From positions 69,676,231 through 69,740,230 of the forward strand of contig OY740768.1 in NCBI GenBank assembly GCA_963513935.1: DNA of 64,000 bases, given 5' to 3'. Each line of letters begins with the position of its first letter. The stretch's first letter is position 1. Below, piece after piece: positions 14,500 through 25,829 of this stretch. This DNA comes from Aphrophora alni (lineage: Eukaryota; Arthropoda; Insecta; Hemiptera; Aphrophoridae). Under the pieces are notes generated by a model. The model made no database searches, was not told where the DNA came from, and saw only the letters and a program-made list of their open reading frames with translations. The position numbers were made by a program, and so were the translations under genes.

Positions 14500-14720
14500 T
14501 TTAATGAGTACGGGCATGGCAATCCCGAAGACCCTTACTGGGTCTACACTTATTTCATGTAGTTTTGGGTTGGTGGTAAACTTTTGTTCTTTTCACATTC
14601 TAATATTGTTAGAGTACTCGAGGGTATTTTATGTTTTTTTCTTCCTTTTAAATAAAGCAATGATGACCAAGAAGTTTTCTTACATTAAAACAACAAGAAA
14701 AAATATCCTTTTCGTTCACA
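14500..14720 (+). repeat. Interspersed repeat family, copy 1
   Basis: Shares with the stretch at 15,245-15,515 the ordered words tcatgtagttttg, gttagagtactcgaggg, ttttatgtt and aaagc-atgatgaccaagaa. The reverse complement of the same consensus is found at about 54,830-55,010 and 58,345-58,560. An ORF of 94 codons at 14504-14788 lies mostly in this repeat and is not supported as a gene. The repeat is probably a small SINE- or MITE-type element; its ends are not resolved. Confidence 0.55.
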
Positions 14721-15244
14721 ATGAAGTGAACCGTCTATTATTCCAGTATCTAGATGGACTTCACTACACAATGAATAGTAACTTTTAGACAATGTTTTTG
14801 AACGAATGAAATGATTAAATAATTTTGCCTACGCTTTGAAGTAAATATTTTCTTCATAAAACCCTTTTGAAATTAACATGGTTTAAAAAGAAAGTAATAG
14901 TGCACAAACGAGTACAGCCTCAATCACGGATATTCACAGATAATAATCATACATCGATGTTTTAATAAGATGTATTTAAACTATTATTGTATCTTATTTT
15001 TGATATAAATTTACGTCTTCGTAATACAAAAATATATCAAATATTATACAGAGAGTCTCTCAACTGTTAAACAACTATTAATCCAGCAAAGGTAGAAAGC
15101 TGGAACTTTAGAAGTGTATTTTGTGTAAAAACAACAACTATTTTTTACATTATAAGGTATATTCAACCCCAACCCAAAATGGGGGTCTACGGGGGGGGCG
15201 ACTAAAAATTTTGTAATGTATAATCCATCGAGTAATATCTAATT
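14721..15244. other. AT-rich spacer
   Basis: Nothing was recognised apart from a G-rich run near 15,180-15,200 (ggggg and gggggggg runs). Confidence 0.5.
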
Positions 15245-15515
15245 TTAAAAGTTTTGTTACTTCAGTGGTTGGTATTCCTGTGGTATCCAAGCTAAATCTA
15301 CTCTTTTTTTCATGTAGTTTTGAGTTGAATCTCTCCCTTTCATTTTTCCTATCAGGTCTCTCTTGTTTTATTCTGACCCTGTAGCTGTTAGAATATCGTG
15401 AGCTAGGGAGTCTTTATTTTATGTTCGTTTATTCCTTTTTTTATAAAGCGATGATGATTATAAGGCGATGATGGCCGAGAATTTTTACCTTCAAACAACA
15501 AGGAACAAAGGCTTG
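15245..15515 (+). repeat. Interspersed repeat family, copy 2
   Basis: Homologous to copy 1 and, as the reverse complement, to 54,830-55,010. Shared words include tcatgtagttttgagtt, gttagaatatcgtgagc and gatgatggccgagaattttta. Divergence between copies is high, so the family is old. Confidence 0.55.
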
Positions 15516-15641
15516 TTTAATAGATAATAACTGCACAAACTAGCGGTCGCTACAATCCATAACGGAGGGGGTCAAATATTCCAACAATTCAATTCACTTA
15601 AGAATATACTGTAAGGAAATAATAAGGAGACGAAATAATTA

Positions 15642-15728
15642 CAGCAAAAACTTTACTGATGTTTATTATACAAACTTCAATATCATTATATTACAAACTT
15701 GAATATTGTAACAGTAAAGTTTTTGCTG
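15642..15728. repeat. Hairpin with 17 bp perfect arms
   Basis: cagcaaaaactttactg at 15642-15658 is the exact complement of cagtaaagtttttgctg at 15712-15728. The 53 bp between also contain weaker inverted symmetry (acaaacttcaatat and acaaacttgaatatt are near-direct copies). It could be a small MITE or a chance palindrome. Confidence 0.6.
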
Positions 15729-15989
15729 AAGTAGTGTAATCTGAAATAATGTTATCTTCTTTACCTTAGTGTAGATTCTAAGATAAATTGCATTTTTTGA
15801 ATATTTGACCGGCCGCCCTTTTGGATTTGAGTTAGTTAGCGACCTCTAGTTAACGCAGTTATTTTCTATACACGGCCTTAAAAATAAGGTATTACTTAAT
15901 AGCGCTTTAGATTTGAAAATGTTGTGTTCTCTCTCCCAAAACCTCATTTTGAGACGGGAGTGAAGTTGTCTTAATAATACAGACACACA

Positions 15990-18983
15990 AAAAATCAGCT
16001 TTCTACTTTTTCAAGTTTAAAAGTTATTTAACAGTCTCAGGACTTTATTTACACCCTGTATATAAAGTATAGTCATTTATAATTATTGTATAATGAAACG
16101 TACATAAAGCACTTAGTTTTCAAATCCGTCTCGGATATCAAAAAAATCCAAAATATTGTAAATGTTTTGTTACAGATATACTTTGATGAATCTCTTAGCA
16201 TACAACACTCATTAGTTCTGTCTGTCTGTAGTCAAATTTGGATCAGTATATATTGTAATTTATTTACTAAATTAAGGAATTTCAGTCATATGCAGACAGA
16301 CAGAACTAAAGAATGATTTTGGTTTCTTTATTTCATTTCCCAGCCCGATTACATGCCTGTAAACTAAACTTTTGTTTCTCTGAGATACTTTTTGGCTTTT
16401 AAAACACAAAATTTGGGTTCTCTCATATACGTATTAGCCTTTAAATCGTTTTAGTCTTTTTTAGCCATTGCAACTTACATTTTGGGTATAAAAACGTTAA
16501 AAAAGTACTTTTTCTTTGACCCTTAAACATGTCCATCTTAAATCCAAGATTTACAAGTCTGTTCTTGTTTTCCCGACTTTTGTACATTTTGGGTTTTTAA
16601 AACTAAAATGAGTTACATTTTTGACCCAAATTTATATGTACCTTAAGTTAAAAGGGCATTAAATTGCCCCGAAAGGTAGTATAAGTGCTTCTTTGGAAAT
16701 GTACAAATTTTAGTCAATTTAAGTTTCCATTCTCATATTATAAACATTTTTGCTTTAAAACTTGTACATATACACAGTTGAAGTTTATTTCTAAAAAGGA
16801 ATAAATTTGGAAAGTTTCCATCCTCATATTTTATTCCCCATTTGAAGAATAGTTGGTAAGAAATCCAATAGAGACCGCTAAAAACATTAATTCCCAACAA
16901 AATTAGATAGAAATCTCTCTTTTCCAATTTGGATTTTAAAATTTCCTATAATTAAATATAAGTATTTTGAAAAAGTACAGCTTGAAGCAATAACATTTGG
17001 GTAAAAGTAATAGACATATTTAGTTCAAAAACCATTATCTTCCTGGTTTTTAAGCACTAAGTTCTTGATATGTATAAACACTTTGACTCTTGTATTATTT
17101 GAACTGTTTCTGTAAGGTTTTGGACTAAAATTTACTCGTATAAAAAACGTAAAAGAATTCAAATTTTGGAAAAAAAAAAAAAAAAAAAAAGTTCAAAACT
17201 ATTGAGTTCTATAAAATGTCCAAAAAAGTCAACATTTTGTAGTAGCCAAAAAGGATATCAAAATTTCAAAAAAAGTATAAATTTTGATTTTAAGAGCACA
17301 AGGAAATTCTTCGTGGTTTTTGACCCCAAATGGTACAAATTTTGGTTCTAAGTGGCAAATTTATTTAAGATGTTTCCAAAATTTTGGAGAATGTTTTCAA
17401 CCAAAATTATTACAAAATATTATAAATTTATTGTGCTAGTTGTGAGATTTATAATAATTACTTTTATAAAAGTGGGCTGTATACCCAATTGTAATATCTT
17501 TTTCGTTCGTTCAATGTTTCTGTTAAAAGTGTTTCTTCACTATCGAAAATTTGAACTCAGTAAAATATTACAACAGAAATAAAATTTCGGTTTACCTTCA
17601 TTTTTACATTACCTTCAAATGTGGTCAAATTTATAACTTTGTGACAGATAGTTAAACGGATATTTGGGCAATACAATAACATTACTATTTTTGGGTTATA
17701 AATCCAATAAAACTTTACCTTTACGACACGTTAATAAACCAAAGTTAAGCAAGAAAAAATTAGTAAAATTTAATATATTTGGTATATTGAGATATAGGCT
17801 ACCGAATCAAAGTTCTCACTTCAATAAATTAAATGGAGATGAACATATTATCAGTTTATCACAAACTGCAACTTAGGTGTTGATTATATTAGCTACCTAA
17901 TCATCTTCATACTGTAGTATCTATTGAACTAGTTTCTGTGAATAATCTATTAGAGAATCATATTTTTGTTTTCATTATAATATCTCTTACAATAGAAGTA
18001 TATAAAACGAATTTAAATGTTTGGGACCCTAAGCTCACGTCCTCACGTATTGGGGCCAAACTCGTATTTGGAAGGTTAAGTTTGGAAGCTTCAGTTGAGT
18101 AAATTTTGTTTACCTTATATTTATCTTCATTATAAATAGTTAATTTCGCTTTACTTACTTAAAAACTCCGATTTCATTGTTTTCAATTTATAATATTTTT
18201 ATCCACCTAACCTATAAACCAACAAATTCGAACTCAGAATTCTGACCAACTTATATTTTATGAAATTCATTAAAATCGACCGATAAATGAAAGAGTTAAA
18301 ATATTAAGGTTATGGGCAGTATCTCGTATACAATTAGTTGAAGAGAGTTGAGCATCTCAGTCGACTTACAAAATGACACATAAAACTTTTCAAAAATGAT
18401 AGTTTGTAATTTCTATTAAAAATGTTTCAGAAGTTAAGATGGATTCGCCGGTTACAATCGATTTTACCAATTTGTGAAACCTTTCAATGGCAACAACAAG
18501 ACGAATTTATAGTTCAAATCTGGTAATTATTTTACGGTGTTCAAACCATTTATTTATTAGTAACAATCATACTACAAGAGTAGTAAAACCTGTTTCACAA
18601 ATTTGTCTATTAAAATTCAAATAAAATCCTTACTACTTCTTTTTATGTATTTTGAGATTACCCTGTTTAAAAGTGTGTTTGTTGAATAAAACACATTTGA
18701 CGCACATTTTATGGTTGCGTAAAATAACCTGTTTTGAAAGTTACTTGTAGCACAAAGGGGAGAGAAATTATTTCCGAAATTTCGTCTTAAAAAAAATAAT
18801 CGAGTTTTTTGTTTCATGAACAAAACCATTGCCAAGCTCATAACCTAAATTTGAATAAAGTGAAACAAAATTACAATCGTTAGAGTGTTTACAAATTTAC
18901 AGTGAGTTAAAAAAGGGGAGAAGAATCCGCATAAAGGAATTAAACAGATTTTTTATTATTTTCATTGTTATATTTATAACATA
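15990..18983. other. AT-rich non-coding stretch with poly-A tract
   Basis: Between about 16,320 and 17,700 short words such as caaattttgg and ttttgaccc recur in both orientations without a clean period. A run of about 21 A lies at 17170-17190. ORFs at 16086, 16733 (-), 17166, 17352, 17664 and 18617 (-) are short, rich in K, N, F and I, and carry no known motif. Confidence 0.5.
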
Positions 18984-19031
18984 CTAGCAGAGTACCCGTC
19001 CTTCGTACGGGGTTGAAGTATATTGTAAGGG

Positions 19032-19680
19032 AGTATATTGTAAATTGAGTGTTAAGGGAGTTTTCAAGGCCAGTGAGGCGGTGCCCTTATGGAATTTCTA
19101 AATAAAAATAGGCCTAAGCGTTAACCAGGGACCCAAAGAATGTCCATGGCGTATATTCTAAGAGAGTATATTGTAAATTGAGTGTTAAGGGAGTTTTCAA
19201 GGCCAGTGAGGCGGTGCCCTTATGGAATTTCTAAATAAAAATAGGCCTAAGCGTTAACCAGGGACCCAAAGAATGTCCATGGCGTATATTCTAAGAGAGT
19301 ATATTGTAAATTGAGTGTTAAGGGAGTTTTCAAGGCCAGTGAGGCGGTGCCCTTATGGAATTTCTAAATAAAAATAGGCCTAAGCGTTAACCAGGGACCC
19401 AAAGAATGTCCGTGGCGTATATTCTAAGAGAGTATATTGTAAATTGAGTGTTAAGGGAGTTTTCAAGGCCAGTGAGGCGGTGCCCTTATGGAATTTCTAA
19501 ATAAAAATAGGCCTAAGCGTTAACCAGGGACCCAAAGAATGTCCATGGCGTATATTCTAAGAGAGTATATTGTAAATTGAGTGTTAAGGGAGTTTTCAAG
19601 GCCAGTGAGGCGGTGCCCTGATGGAATTTCTAAAGAAAAATAGGACTAAGTGTTATCCAGGGACCCTAAGAATGTCCAAG
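19032..19680. repeat. 133 bp minisatellite inside the Helitron, five copies
   Basis: agtatattgtaaattgagtg starts copies at 19032, 19165, 19298, 19431 and 19564, a constant 133 bp. The first four copies are almost identical (one g/a difference in gtccrtggcg). The fifth copy is diverged (ctgatgg for cttatgg, aagtgttatcc) and runs into the Helitron 5' end. The identity pattern suggests recent unit amplification after the element formed. Confidence 0.95.
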
Positions 19681-19724
19681 TACAATTTCAGCTAAATGGG
19701 TCTAGTAGTTTTTACGTGATTGAC

Positions 19725-19726
<2 letters not shown>

Positions 19727-19760
<34 letters not shown>
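19727..19760. repeat. (CA)n microsatellite
   Basis: About 17 CA units lie just inside the Helitron 5' (right-hand) terminus. Confidence 0.95.
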
Positions 19761-19761
<1 letters not shown>

Positions 19762-20140
19762 ATTAGATTTTTGTATAATAGTATAGATTACAATGAGATA
19801 AAGTTTGTAAATGTTTACTTTTATTTGTTATAGGTAACGTGAATCTCCCTTTATATTCAAACCATGCCTACTTACTCTCCATGTAAGTATTTTTCATTAC
19901 GGGTTATTTCACTTTACTATTACCATCTATGTACAGGTGTGAAAATAAATAAACTCTGCAAAAGCATTGCATAGTCATTCTCACAAACCCATTCACAATC
20001 TAAATACTAACCTAACAAAGTTATTCGTATCAGTACGATAGCTGTAGGTGAAAAAGTGAAAATCAACCATAGACGCTGTCATAGGCGGACTTTAAACTGT
20101 CAATATTAATGTAACTTCTTAAAAGTCTTGCTTCAATACT

Positions 20141-20230
20141 GTATCATTATTTTTAACCTCACACATAATTAATAATGTCATTATTTTTAACCTTACACAT
20201 CTTTAATAATGTCATTATTTTTACTTTATT
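20141..20230. repeat. 34-36 bp tandem repeat, 2.5 copies
   Basis: The unit gtcattatttttaacct plus acacat..ttaataat starts at 20141, 20177 and 20211. It is non-coding. Confidence 0.8.
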
Positions 20231-20374
20231 GCTACTAAACTCACTCAGAATCACAAGCTTTTATCTCTATTTTAATGTTATTTCCTTTAATGTACATTAT
20301 GGTTGATCGTGAAAAATCGTGTTATTGTGATAATTTTGGCATTGAACACAAAACGAAACCTTGAACTACGATAG

Positions 20375-20526
20375 TGGATGAAGGACTGGGTAAAAAAAGA
20401 TGATTATTCCAATGTTGTAGGCCTACTACTAAAGGAAATTAGTTTAACGAAAACCGACGATTACAAAAACTATTTCCGTATGAGCGAAGAAGCTTTTAAT
20501 AAATGTTACGAATGATTGAACCATTT
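20375..20526 (+). pseudogene. PIF/Harbinger transposase N-terminal fragment
   Basis: Translation from 20375 reads WMKDWVKKDDYSN, then LLLKEISLTKTDDYKNY, then FRMSEEAFNKCYE, followed by TGA at 20513. This is the conserved N-terminal block of HARBI1-like (PIF/Harbinger) transposases, with the order W..W, LL.EL, D..Y.NF.RMS...F. The full enzyme is normally several hundred residues long with a DDE nuclease domain. Here the next recognisable part, the nuclease core, is about 3.4 kb downstream at 23,960. An in-frame TAG lies just upstream of the first W, so no start is available. Between the two fragments is unrelated DNA including a MITE. The remnant is dead; I infer one decayed element interrupted by insertions, although two separate copies cannot be excluded. 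Confidence 0.75.
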
Positions 20527-20529
20527 TTG

Positions 20530-22098
20530 ATATGGAGGAATATCAACAGCTTAATGACATGACATCGTTGAAACATGAGAAGCGCTCATGTAGGTCTACG
20601 TCATGCAAAGATTAGCCTATTTGAAGGTAGGTGGATCCTTTAATACATAGGCAAACTTTTTATTTATTTATTGTTGTAAGATTATTTTTAGTAAGATTTG
20701 CTACTTTGAAGGAGCTACTTTTTGAAATATAGTTAGCTCCCATTATTAGTAGAACCTAAAATTAATCTATTTTACGAGTTGAAATTAATCTTAAGAAAAT
20801 AAATACAGTTTGTCCAGAAAAATTGGATATTACTGTATTTAATATTATACAAACTACAGACTTCATTAATAGTATGTAATGAACAAAAAATGATAATGAA
20901 TAAATCTATCTTGAAAGAAATATAGTATGATAAATATACAAATTATCAGTTTTTGTACTTGTTATGAGAGATGCCAGTTTGTTGTTTTCGAGGACCTCTG
21001 CAAAATAATTAGTGGACATAATTAATTATTGTCATGGTTGGTGAAATTTCAGGGTTTAGTATTGTCACTAGGCTTTCTGCTACATCTGGATAAGAAGGGA
21101 CACTGCACAGCCGATATTTATTAATTCTGATGGAGTTATCTGGTTAATTGCCAAGACTAGCCTCGAAAAGTATTTTCTCCCTTTTAAAGCTAAAATATAT
21201 GCTGCGGATCCAGAATATTCAGTCTTTCACCCCAAGCTTTGGTAATTGTTGGTATATTTTCCTAAAGTGCCATCGATATGTACAATAAGACTCGGGTTTT
21301 CTACGAAAGCTCATTCTGCTTGGTAATTGGTCCATCCTGTCATTGATTCTTGGGAGGTGGTGGTGGTGTTGGGAGTATGGGCGAGTATGATGAGACACCT
21401 GGTGCTAGGGATTGTTCATCAATAACTCGGAATTGTCCTCCGGCCTTTGTCAACCTCAAAATAAAGAAGAAATTGCTACCTTATAATTTTTATACTGTTT
21501 TAAAGCTAATGTTCCATAGATTCATATACATACAACCAAAAGTTCATAAAAGTTAATAATTATATTTAATAAATTTGTAAAGTTTGTATATTACGCGTGA
21601 TCAAGTTTCGCGGCAAACTGAACTTCAAATTATGGCATCCATTCGTCTAATAACCGTCTAACAACTTTAGAGTAATTCTATTTTATAGTATTTTTCTTCT
21701 TATTTCTAACTGTGTTTTCCAAATTATTCTAACTGTTATAATTTTGTATCTATAAAATTAAAACCAAACCAAGAATTTTATAAGCTTTAACCCTAAAATA
21801 TAACTTTTTTTCATTTTAACGTTTATCCTATTAAAACACATGCTATCGTAATAAACAATTTACAGTTGAAATCGTTATCTTTCAAGCTTTCATATTCATT
21901 CAACAGATTGTGCCAAAAAAGAAGCTAGAAATTATAAAAATTCTATGAATCTGCTCTATTTCTCCGTTAGAGAAAGCCACGTCCGGCAACTGATTATGTG
22001 AGGAAATATCATTATATATTTTCTAAATGGTTAATACTCAGCCAAATACTACAATTTAAACATAATTATTATGTGTGTTTGCCTCCTAGATTGTATAT
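20530..22098. other. Unassigned spacer inside the decayed Harbinger locus
   Basis: The stretch 20,990-21,480 is less AT-rich than its surroundings and may be a fragment of some element; translations on both strands are broken by stops and show no motif. A small GGT-rich run lies at 21,350-21,375. Nothing else was recognised. Confidence 0.4.
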
Positions 22099-22522
22099 TT
22101 AATTAATTATATATAAAAAAATATATTACCTTATTATTTTCCGTCATACAATCCAACTGATTTTTCAGATTACCGGTTTCGACGGTTATGCCGTCATCTT
22201 CAGATCCTTGGACATCCTATTAACATCTTATGTATAGGTTATCATTTTATTAATTCTTGTGATATTTTATGTACTTCGGATATTTTATTTGAACAAACAT
22301 TTATTTCTAAACAAACCTTTTAAATTTTGTGATATTTTATGTTGAAATAAACAACGCCTCAGAACGGCTGATAACCTATAAAATAAGATGTTAATTGGAT
22401 GTCCAAGGATCTGAAGATGACTGTATAACCGTCGAAACCGGTAATCTGAAAAAATCAGTTGGATTGTATGACGGAAAATAATAAGGTAATATAGACCCCC
22501 TTTTTATATATAATTAATTAAA
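22099..22522. mobile_element. Foldback MITE, ~424 bp with ~145 bp inverted arms
   Basis: Left arm 22099-22243 and right arm about 22370-22522 are inverted repeats. Matching words include ttattattttccgtc against gacggaaaataataa, and gatccttggacatcc against ggatgtccaaggatc. Both arms contain the block accggtttcgacggtta or its complement. The arms are very similar but the outer parts differ by a small indel (agaccccctttt on the right). The central 130 bp holds two copies of ttttgtgatattttatg (or a near variant). No ORF was seen, and the superfamily is unassigned. Confidence 0.85.
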
Positions 22523-23172
22523 TACTACAAGTTGACAATATTTTATAGATTTTTCATTCTATTTTGAACTACGTATTCAAAATTCTTATATCTGTGATAG
22601 TTTTTGAGATATCTCAAGTTGTTTTTGAGATACATTCTACTAAGTTGTGACCAAAATTAACCGGAGCAGCTTGTAACGTCCAGTCTATAGCGTATTGTGA
22701 AAAACAAAGACGTACTTTCATATTTTGATCAGCTGTTTTATTCCATTGAAAATACGACATTCATTTCTATATAATCCTATAAAGAAATACCTAATAGGCT
22801 TATTTTTAGACAAGCTTATATGAAATCTGGTTGCATTGACAAGTTTTGTGTCTTGTCTCAAGTGTCAAATTGCATGCATTCAGTGCGTAGTAGGCCTGTT
22901 TCAATCGTGGCTCGTTTTATTCCTGTTTGTGTAAACTTATTTGTTATGTAGAATAATTTGTTTATTATAAGTTGTGTATACAAGTTGTAATATGTTTGTG
23001 TTTGTTTATAGAGTTTATTTATGGAATAACCTAGTACAAAGTTCAACGTTATGTCAAATTGGGTCTTACTTTCTTTGGAAATTCCACTCCGTATAATAAA
23101 TTTGTATAAATTGAATTTCTTTTTACCACATTTTATCCTCAACTATACTACAAAATATGAAAAAAAAAAAAG

Positions 23173-23218
<46 letters not shown>

Positions 23219-23958
23219 TGTTGTAGGGTAAAATATATGATTTTCTGTGAAATTTTTTCATTTTTTGCACGATTTATTGATTCCTGACAAAACTGCAAAT
23301 TTTTTGGAATAACACAACGTAAAATCTAATGAACCTTACTGATAAAAATTATAGTAAGTAGTTGTGATTTATATAATGTTACAATTTTTAGTGATTTTTT
23401 CCAAAATAGGCTCAACTTTTCAGATATTTTAGACTTTTTACGTAAAATTTTTTTTTTCTTCCTAATACAAATTTCAGAAACTGATTTTTTTTTCTTACCA
23501 ACAATTATTTTTCAAAACTTCTGTATATTTTGAACAAATTAAAAATACTTTTTGTGGGAACTTTTCTGTGGGATTTTCACTTCATTTTTTCACATTTTTT
23601 ATACTTGACATACATACTCCAAAACCGTAACATGAAAAATTATTTCTTTACAAAGATAAATTCAATGCACTTTCCTGAAAAATAATGATGTCTTATAAGT
23701 TGGGTTTTTGAATAAAATTACTATTTTTTATGATTTTTTTTACTAAATGATTAAAAAGGCAAAAAATGGCAATAATTATTGTAGGCGGTTGGTGCGTAAA
23801 ATAAATAAATAAATATGTTGCAACGTAAAAACTACTGTTAATTTTTTTAAATTGACATAACTGAAAAAAACAAAACAATAAATGAACTGCTACAATTAGC
23901 ACGTTTTACTTATTTATTTATTTATTTGTTAGTTTCCCACAACTTCTAATGAATAGGC
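22523..23958. other. AT-rich spacer with long poly-A tract
   Basis: An almost pure A run of about 53 bases lies at 23160-23213 with a single G. The rest consists of T-rich and A-rich runs. ORFs at 22858 (-), 23051 and 23693 (-) are low-complexity and unsupported. Confidence 0.5.
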
Positions 23959-23959
23959 T

Positions 23960-24430
23960 GTGATTACCAGTGATTTCCGAAAATTATATAAGTTTTGGAA
24001 TACGTTGGTGGCACTTGACGACAAACATATCGCCATACAAAAAAGAGGTTCAATGTACTACAACCACGAAGAGTTCTACAGTATTTTTCTACAAGCTGTT
24101 GTAAATGTAAGTAAGGAATTTATCATGGATGATGCTAGAATTAATGGAGTATCTCAAATGGAGGATACAAAATTTGGAGAACTTTACCATAAAGCTACCC
24201 TTGAATTTACCAAATCCTTCGCCTTTACTAAACACAGCTCAACTGTTTCCATATGCATTTGTTGCAGACGAGACATTTACATTACACATTTAATTCAAAA
24301 AAGGTTTAACAGAAGCTAAACGTGAATTCAACAAAAGCCTGTCAAAGGTTCGTGTAGTTGTCGAAAATGCTTTTGGTATTCTTTCATCCAGATTTGTGAT
24401 GTTTCAGAGACCAATAAGGAAATTTCAGTA
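23960..24430 (+). pseudogene. PIF/Harbinger transposase DDE-nuclease fragment
   Basis: From 23960 the frame reads FWNTLVALDDKHIAIQK, then GSMYYNHEEFYSIFLQAVV, then FIMDDARINGVS. It corresponds to the HARBI1-like core (usual form LGALDGKH.AI, GS.YYNYK.FYSI.L.A.VD, VDVG..G). The first catalytic Asp (residue 20 of this ORF) and an Asp at the second site (57 or 58) are kept, but the conserved Gly after the first Asp is Asp. A frame change near 24,245 and a stop (TAA) near 24,290 follow. The remaining frame reads FVADETF and then RVVVENAFGILSSRF, which contains the third catalytic acidic residue (Glu in VENAFG). The core is recognisable but inactivated. Its N-terminal part is probably the fragment at 20,375. 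Confidence 0.85.
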
Positions 24431-25057
24431 ACGACCGTCTGTACCAGTAAGAAACAATATCAATACACATAATTGTTATTATGTATTTTATAAGTGTTTA
24501 TTAAAACTATGAGTTATTAAATTATTATTATAATTAGCAAAGTTATGATAATTAATTGTATACAGCATTAGAGTTTCTACTGGTGGGACCACAATTTTCT
24601 GTTAAGCGAAAATTATGATAATCCTGACAATTACCGTACCTTATAAAGTATTTATTGCGTAAAGTATTTATTCAAAGGTAGCCTACTTCTTAAAACAAGC
24701 GTTATGGCGCAATGTCAAAAAAATAGAATGGACTCCAATGACAAACTAAACACTATTAAGTTGATCAATCAAATATATACAACACAAATAAGACGAAAAC
24801 AAACTCATATTCTACAAAAATTACCAACGCAACTAAGATGTCATCTGTTTTTGACAAAACTGTACCCTAAAATTCCGAGAAGCGACGATGGAGTGAACTG
24901 TACAGTCAACGCCGAAATTCACGCTTACAGCTGCTGTAATATGAAATTTGTTCTGTAATGTATTTATTAAACTGATATAATTTAATAATGTTTTATTTTT
25001 ATGCTACAGTAGAAGAAAATATACGGGTCTGTTCAAACAGTGGCACCCAGAAGGTTT
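24431..25057. other. Spacer between Harbinger transposase and MADF remnants
   Basis: An 84-codon ORF at 24704-24958 is present but matches nothing I recognise, and its reverse complement is no better. It is left uncalled. Confidence 0.4.
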
Positions 25058-25207
25058 CCTAACCTAACCTAACCTAACCAATTTTATACATAATGTATGA
25101 ATACACACTTTATTGTTTGTACACCCAGATAACACATGTTATAGTGAATTAGTAAACTAGTATTGAATTAGTAAATATAGACTTAGTAACAAAATATAGG
25201 TACTAAC

Positions 25208-25246
<39 letters not shown>

Positions 25247-25404
25247 GTTGTCCTGTGTTCAAGAAGAGGACAGCCACTCACCTAACCTAACCTAACCTAA
25301 CCAATTTTATACATAATGTATGAATACACGCTTTATTGTTTGTACACCCTATTAACACATGTTATAGTGAATTAGTAAATCTTGACTTAGAAACATAATA
25401 TAGG
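25058..25404. repeat. Duplicated unit headed by (CCTAA)4 telomere-type motif
   Basis: Four CCTAA units stand at 25058-25079 and again at 25281-25302. Each is followed by the same text (caattttatacataatg, then gcttt or acttt, then attgtttgtacaccc). The offset is about 223 bp. The copies differ by a few bases and an indel, and are separated by an (AT)n tract. CCTAA is the complement of TTAGG, the ancestral insect telomere repeat; here it is interstitial and short. Confidence 0.85.
25211..25244. repeat. (AT)n microsatellite
   Basis: About 17 AT units lie between the two copies of the CCTAA-headed duplication. Confidence 0.95.
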
Positions 25405-25816
25405 TGGTTTGTTGTAGTGGTTGCTTAAATTCATCGAGAAACTGGAGAGAATAGAACATGCGTGACTTCAGCTTATAAACTTCATCCATACCACTTCCTG
25501 TTCTCTTTGATGTCACAATTTCCTCCAACTCTTTACTATATTTCCATTGAAGCGTGTTAATTTTTCGTCTTACATCAACACGATTATCTTCTGGTTTGAT
25601 TTCATTGTATATATTTAATATTTTGTTTAAGGGTAAGTTCCTATTTGTTTTATTTGAATAATATGCTTATATAGGGTTCCACAGTTCTGAAAGAGGTTCA
25701 TAGGTTTCAATGAAATTACGAAGAATATCACTGCCCTCAACATCACTTGATTTTTCATCGAAGACAGACACTTCAGTTTCGTTATCCATGTCTGGTCTCA
25801 GATTGTACAGAGCCAT
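25352..25816 (-). pseudogene. MADF-domain protein, PIF/Harbinger partner, one nonsense codon
   Basis: On the minus strand an ATG at 25816 opens 154 codons to a TAA at 25354-25352, interrupted by a single in-frame TAA at 25669-25667. The protein reads MALYNLRPDMDNE, then ILRNFIETYEPLSELWNP, then (after the stop) YYSNKTNRN, DVRRKINTLQWKYSKEL and GMDEVYKLKSRMFYSLQFLDEF. This is a MADF (Myb/SANT-like) DNA-binding domain; the usual landmarks are LW, YSN..KRN, V..KI..LR..Y..EL, and W.F..L.FL. PIF/Harbinger elements carry such a Myb/MADF protein as a second gene needed for transposition. Its position downstream of and convergent to the transposase fragments supports that origin. The C-terminal (BESS-type) region is missing. 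One stop in an otherwise intact domain suggests fairly mild decay; a host MADF gene fragment is the alternative. Confidence 0.75.
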
Positions 25817-25829
25817 TTGTGTAATGTTG

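Larger units (their letters stand above)
18984..19787 (-). mobile_element. Non-autonomous Helitron-like element
   Basis: Read on the minus strand the element begins TCTATACTATTATAC (from 19787) and ends CTCTGCTAG (at 18984), so it has the TC start and CTRR end of Helitrons. The base before TC is A and the base after CTAG is T, the expected A/T insertion site without target duplication. Eleven bases inside the 3' end is a hairpin, CCCGT-loop-ACGGG (18995-18999 and 19007-19011). The 5' subterminal text contains AAACTACTAGACCCATTT, resembling the AAACTACTGGACCGATTT word common near insect Helitron 5' ends. No Rep/helicase ORF is present, so it depends on another copy. Most of the interior is a 133 bp minisatellite. 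Confidence 0.8.

Noticed and set aside
14504..14788. 94-codon ORF
   Set aside because: It lies largely in an interspersed repeat found three more times, and the frame is not kept in the other copies.
24704..24958. 84-codon ORF between Harbinger remnants
   Set aside because: No motif, no similarity to Harbinger or MADF proteins that I can see, and AT-rich composition like the surroundings.
25058..25302. True telomere
   Set aside because: Only four CCTAA units at each site, embedded in unique-looking sequence far from the ends of the window.
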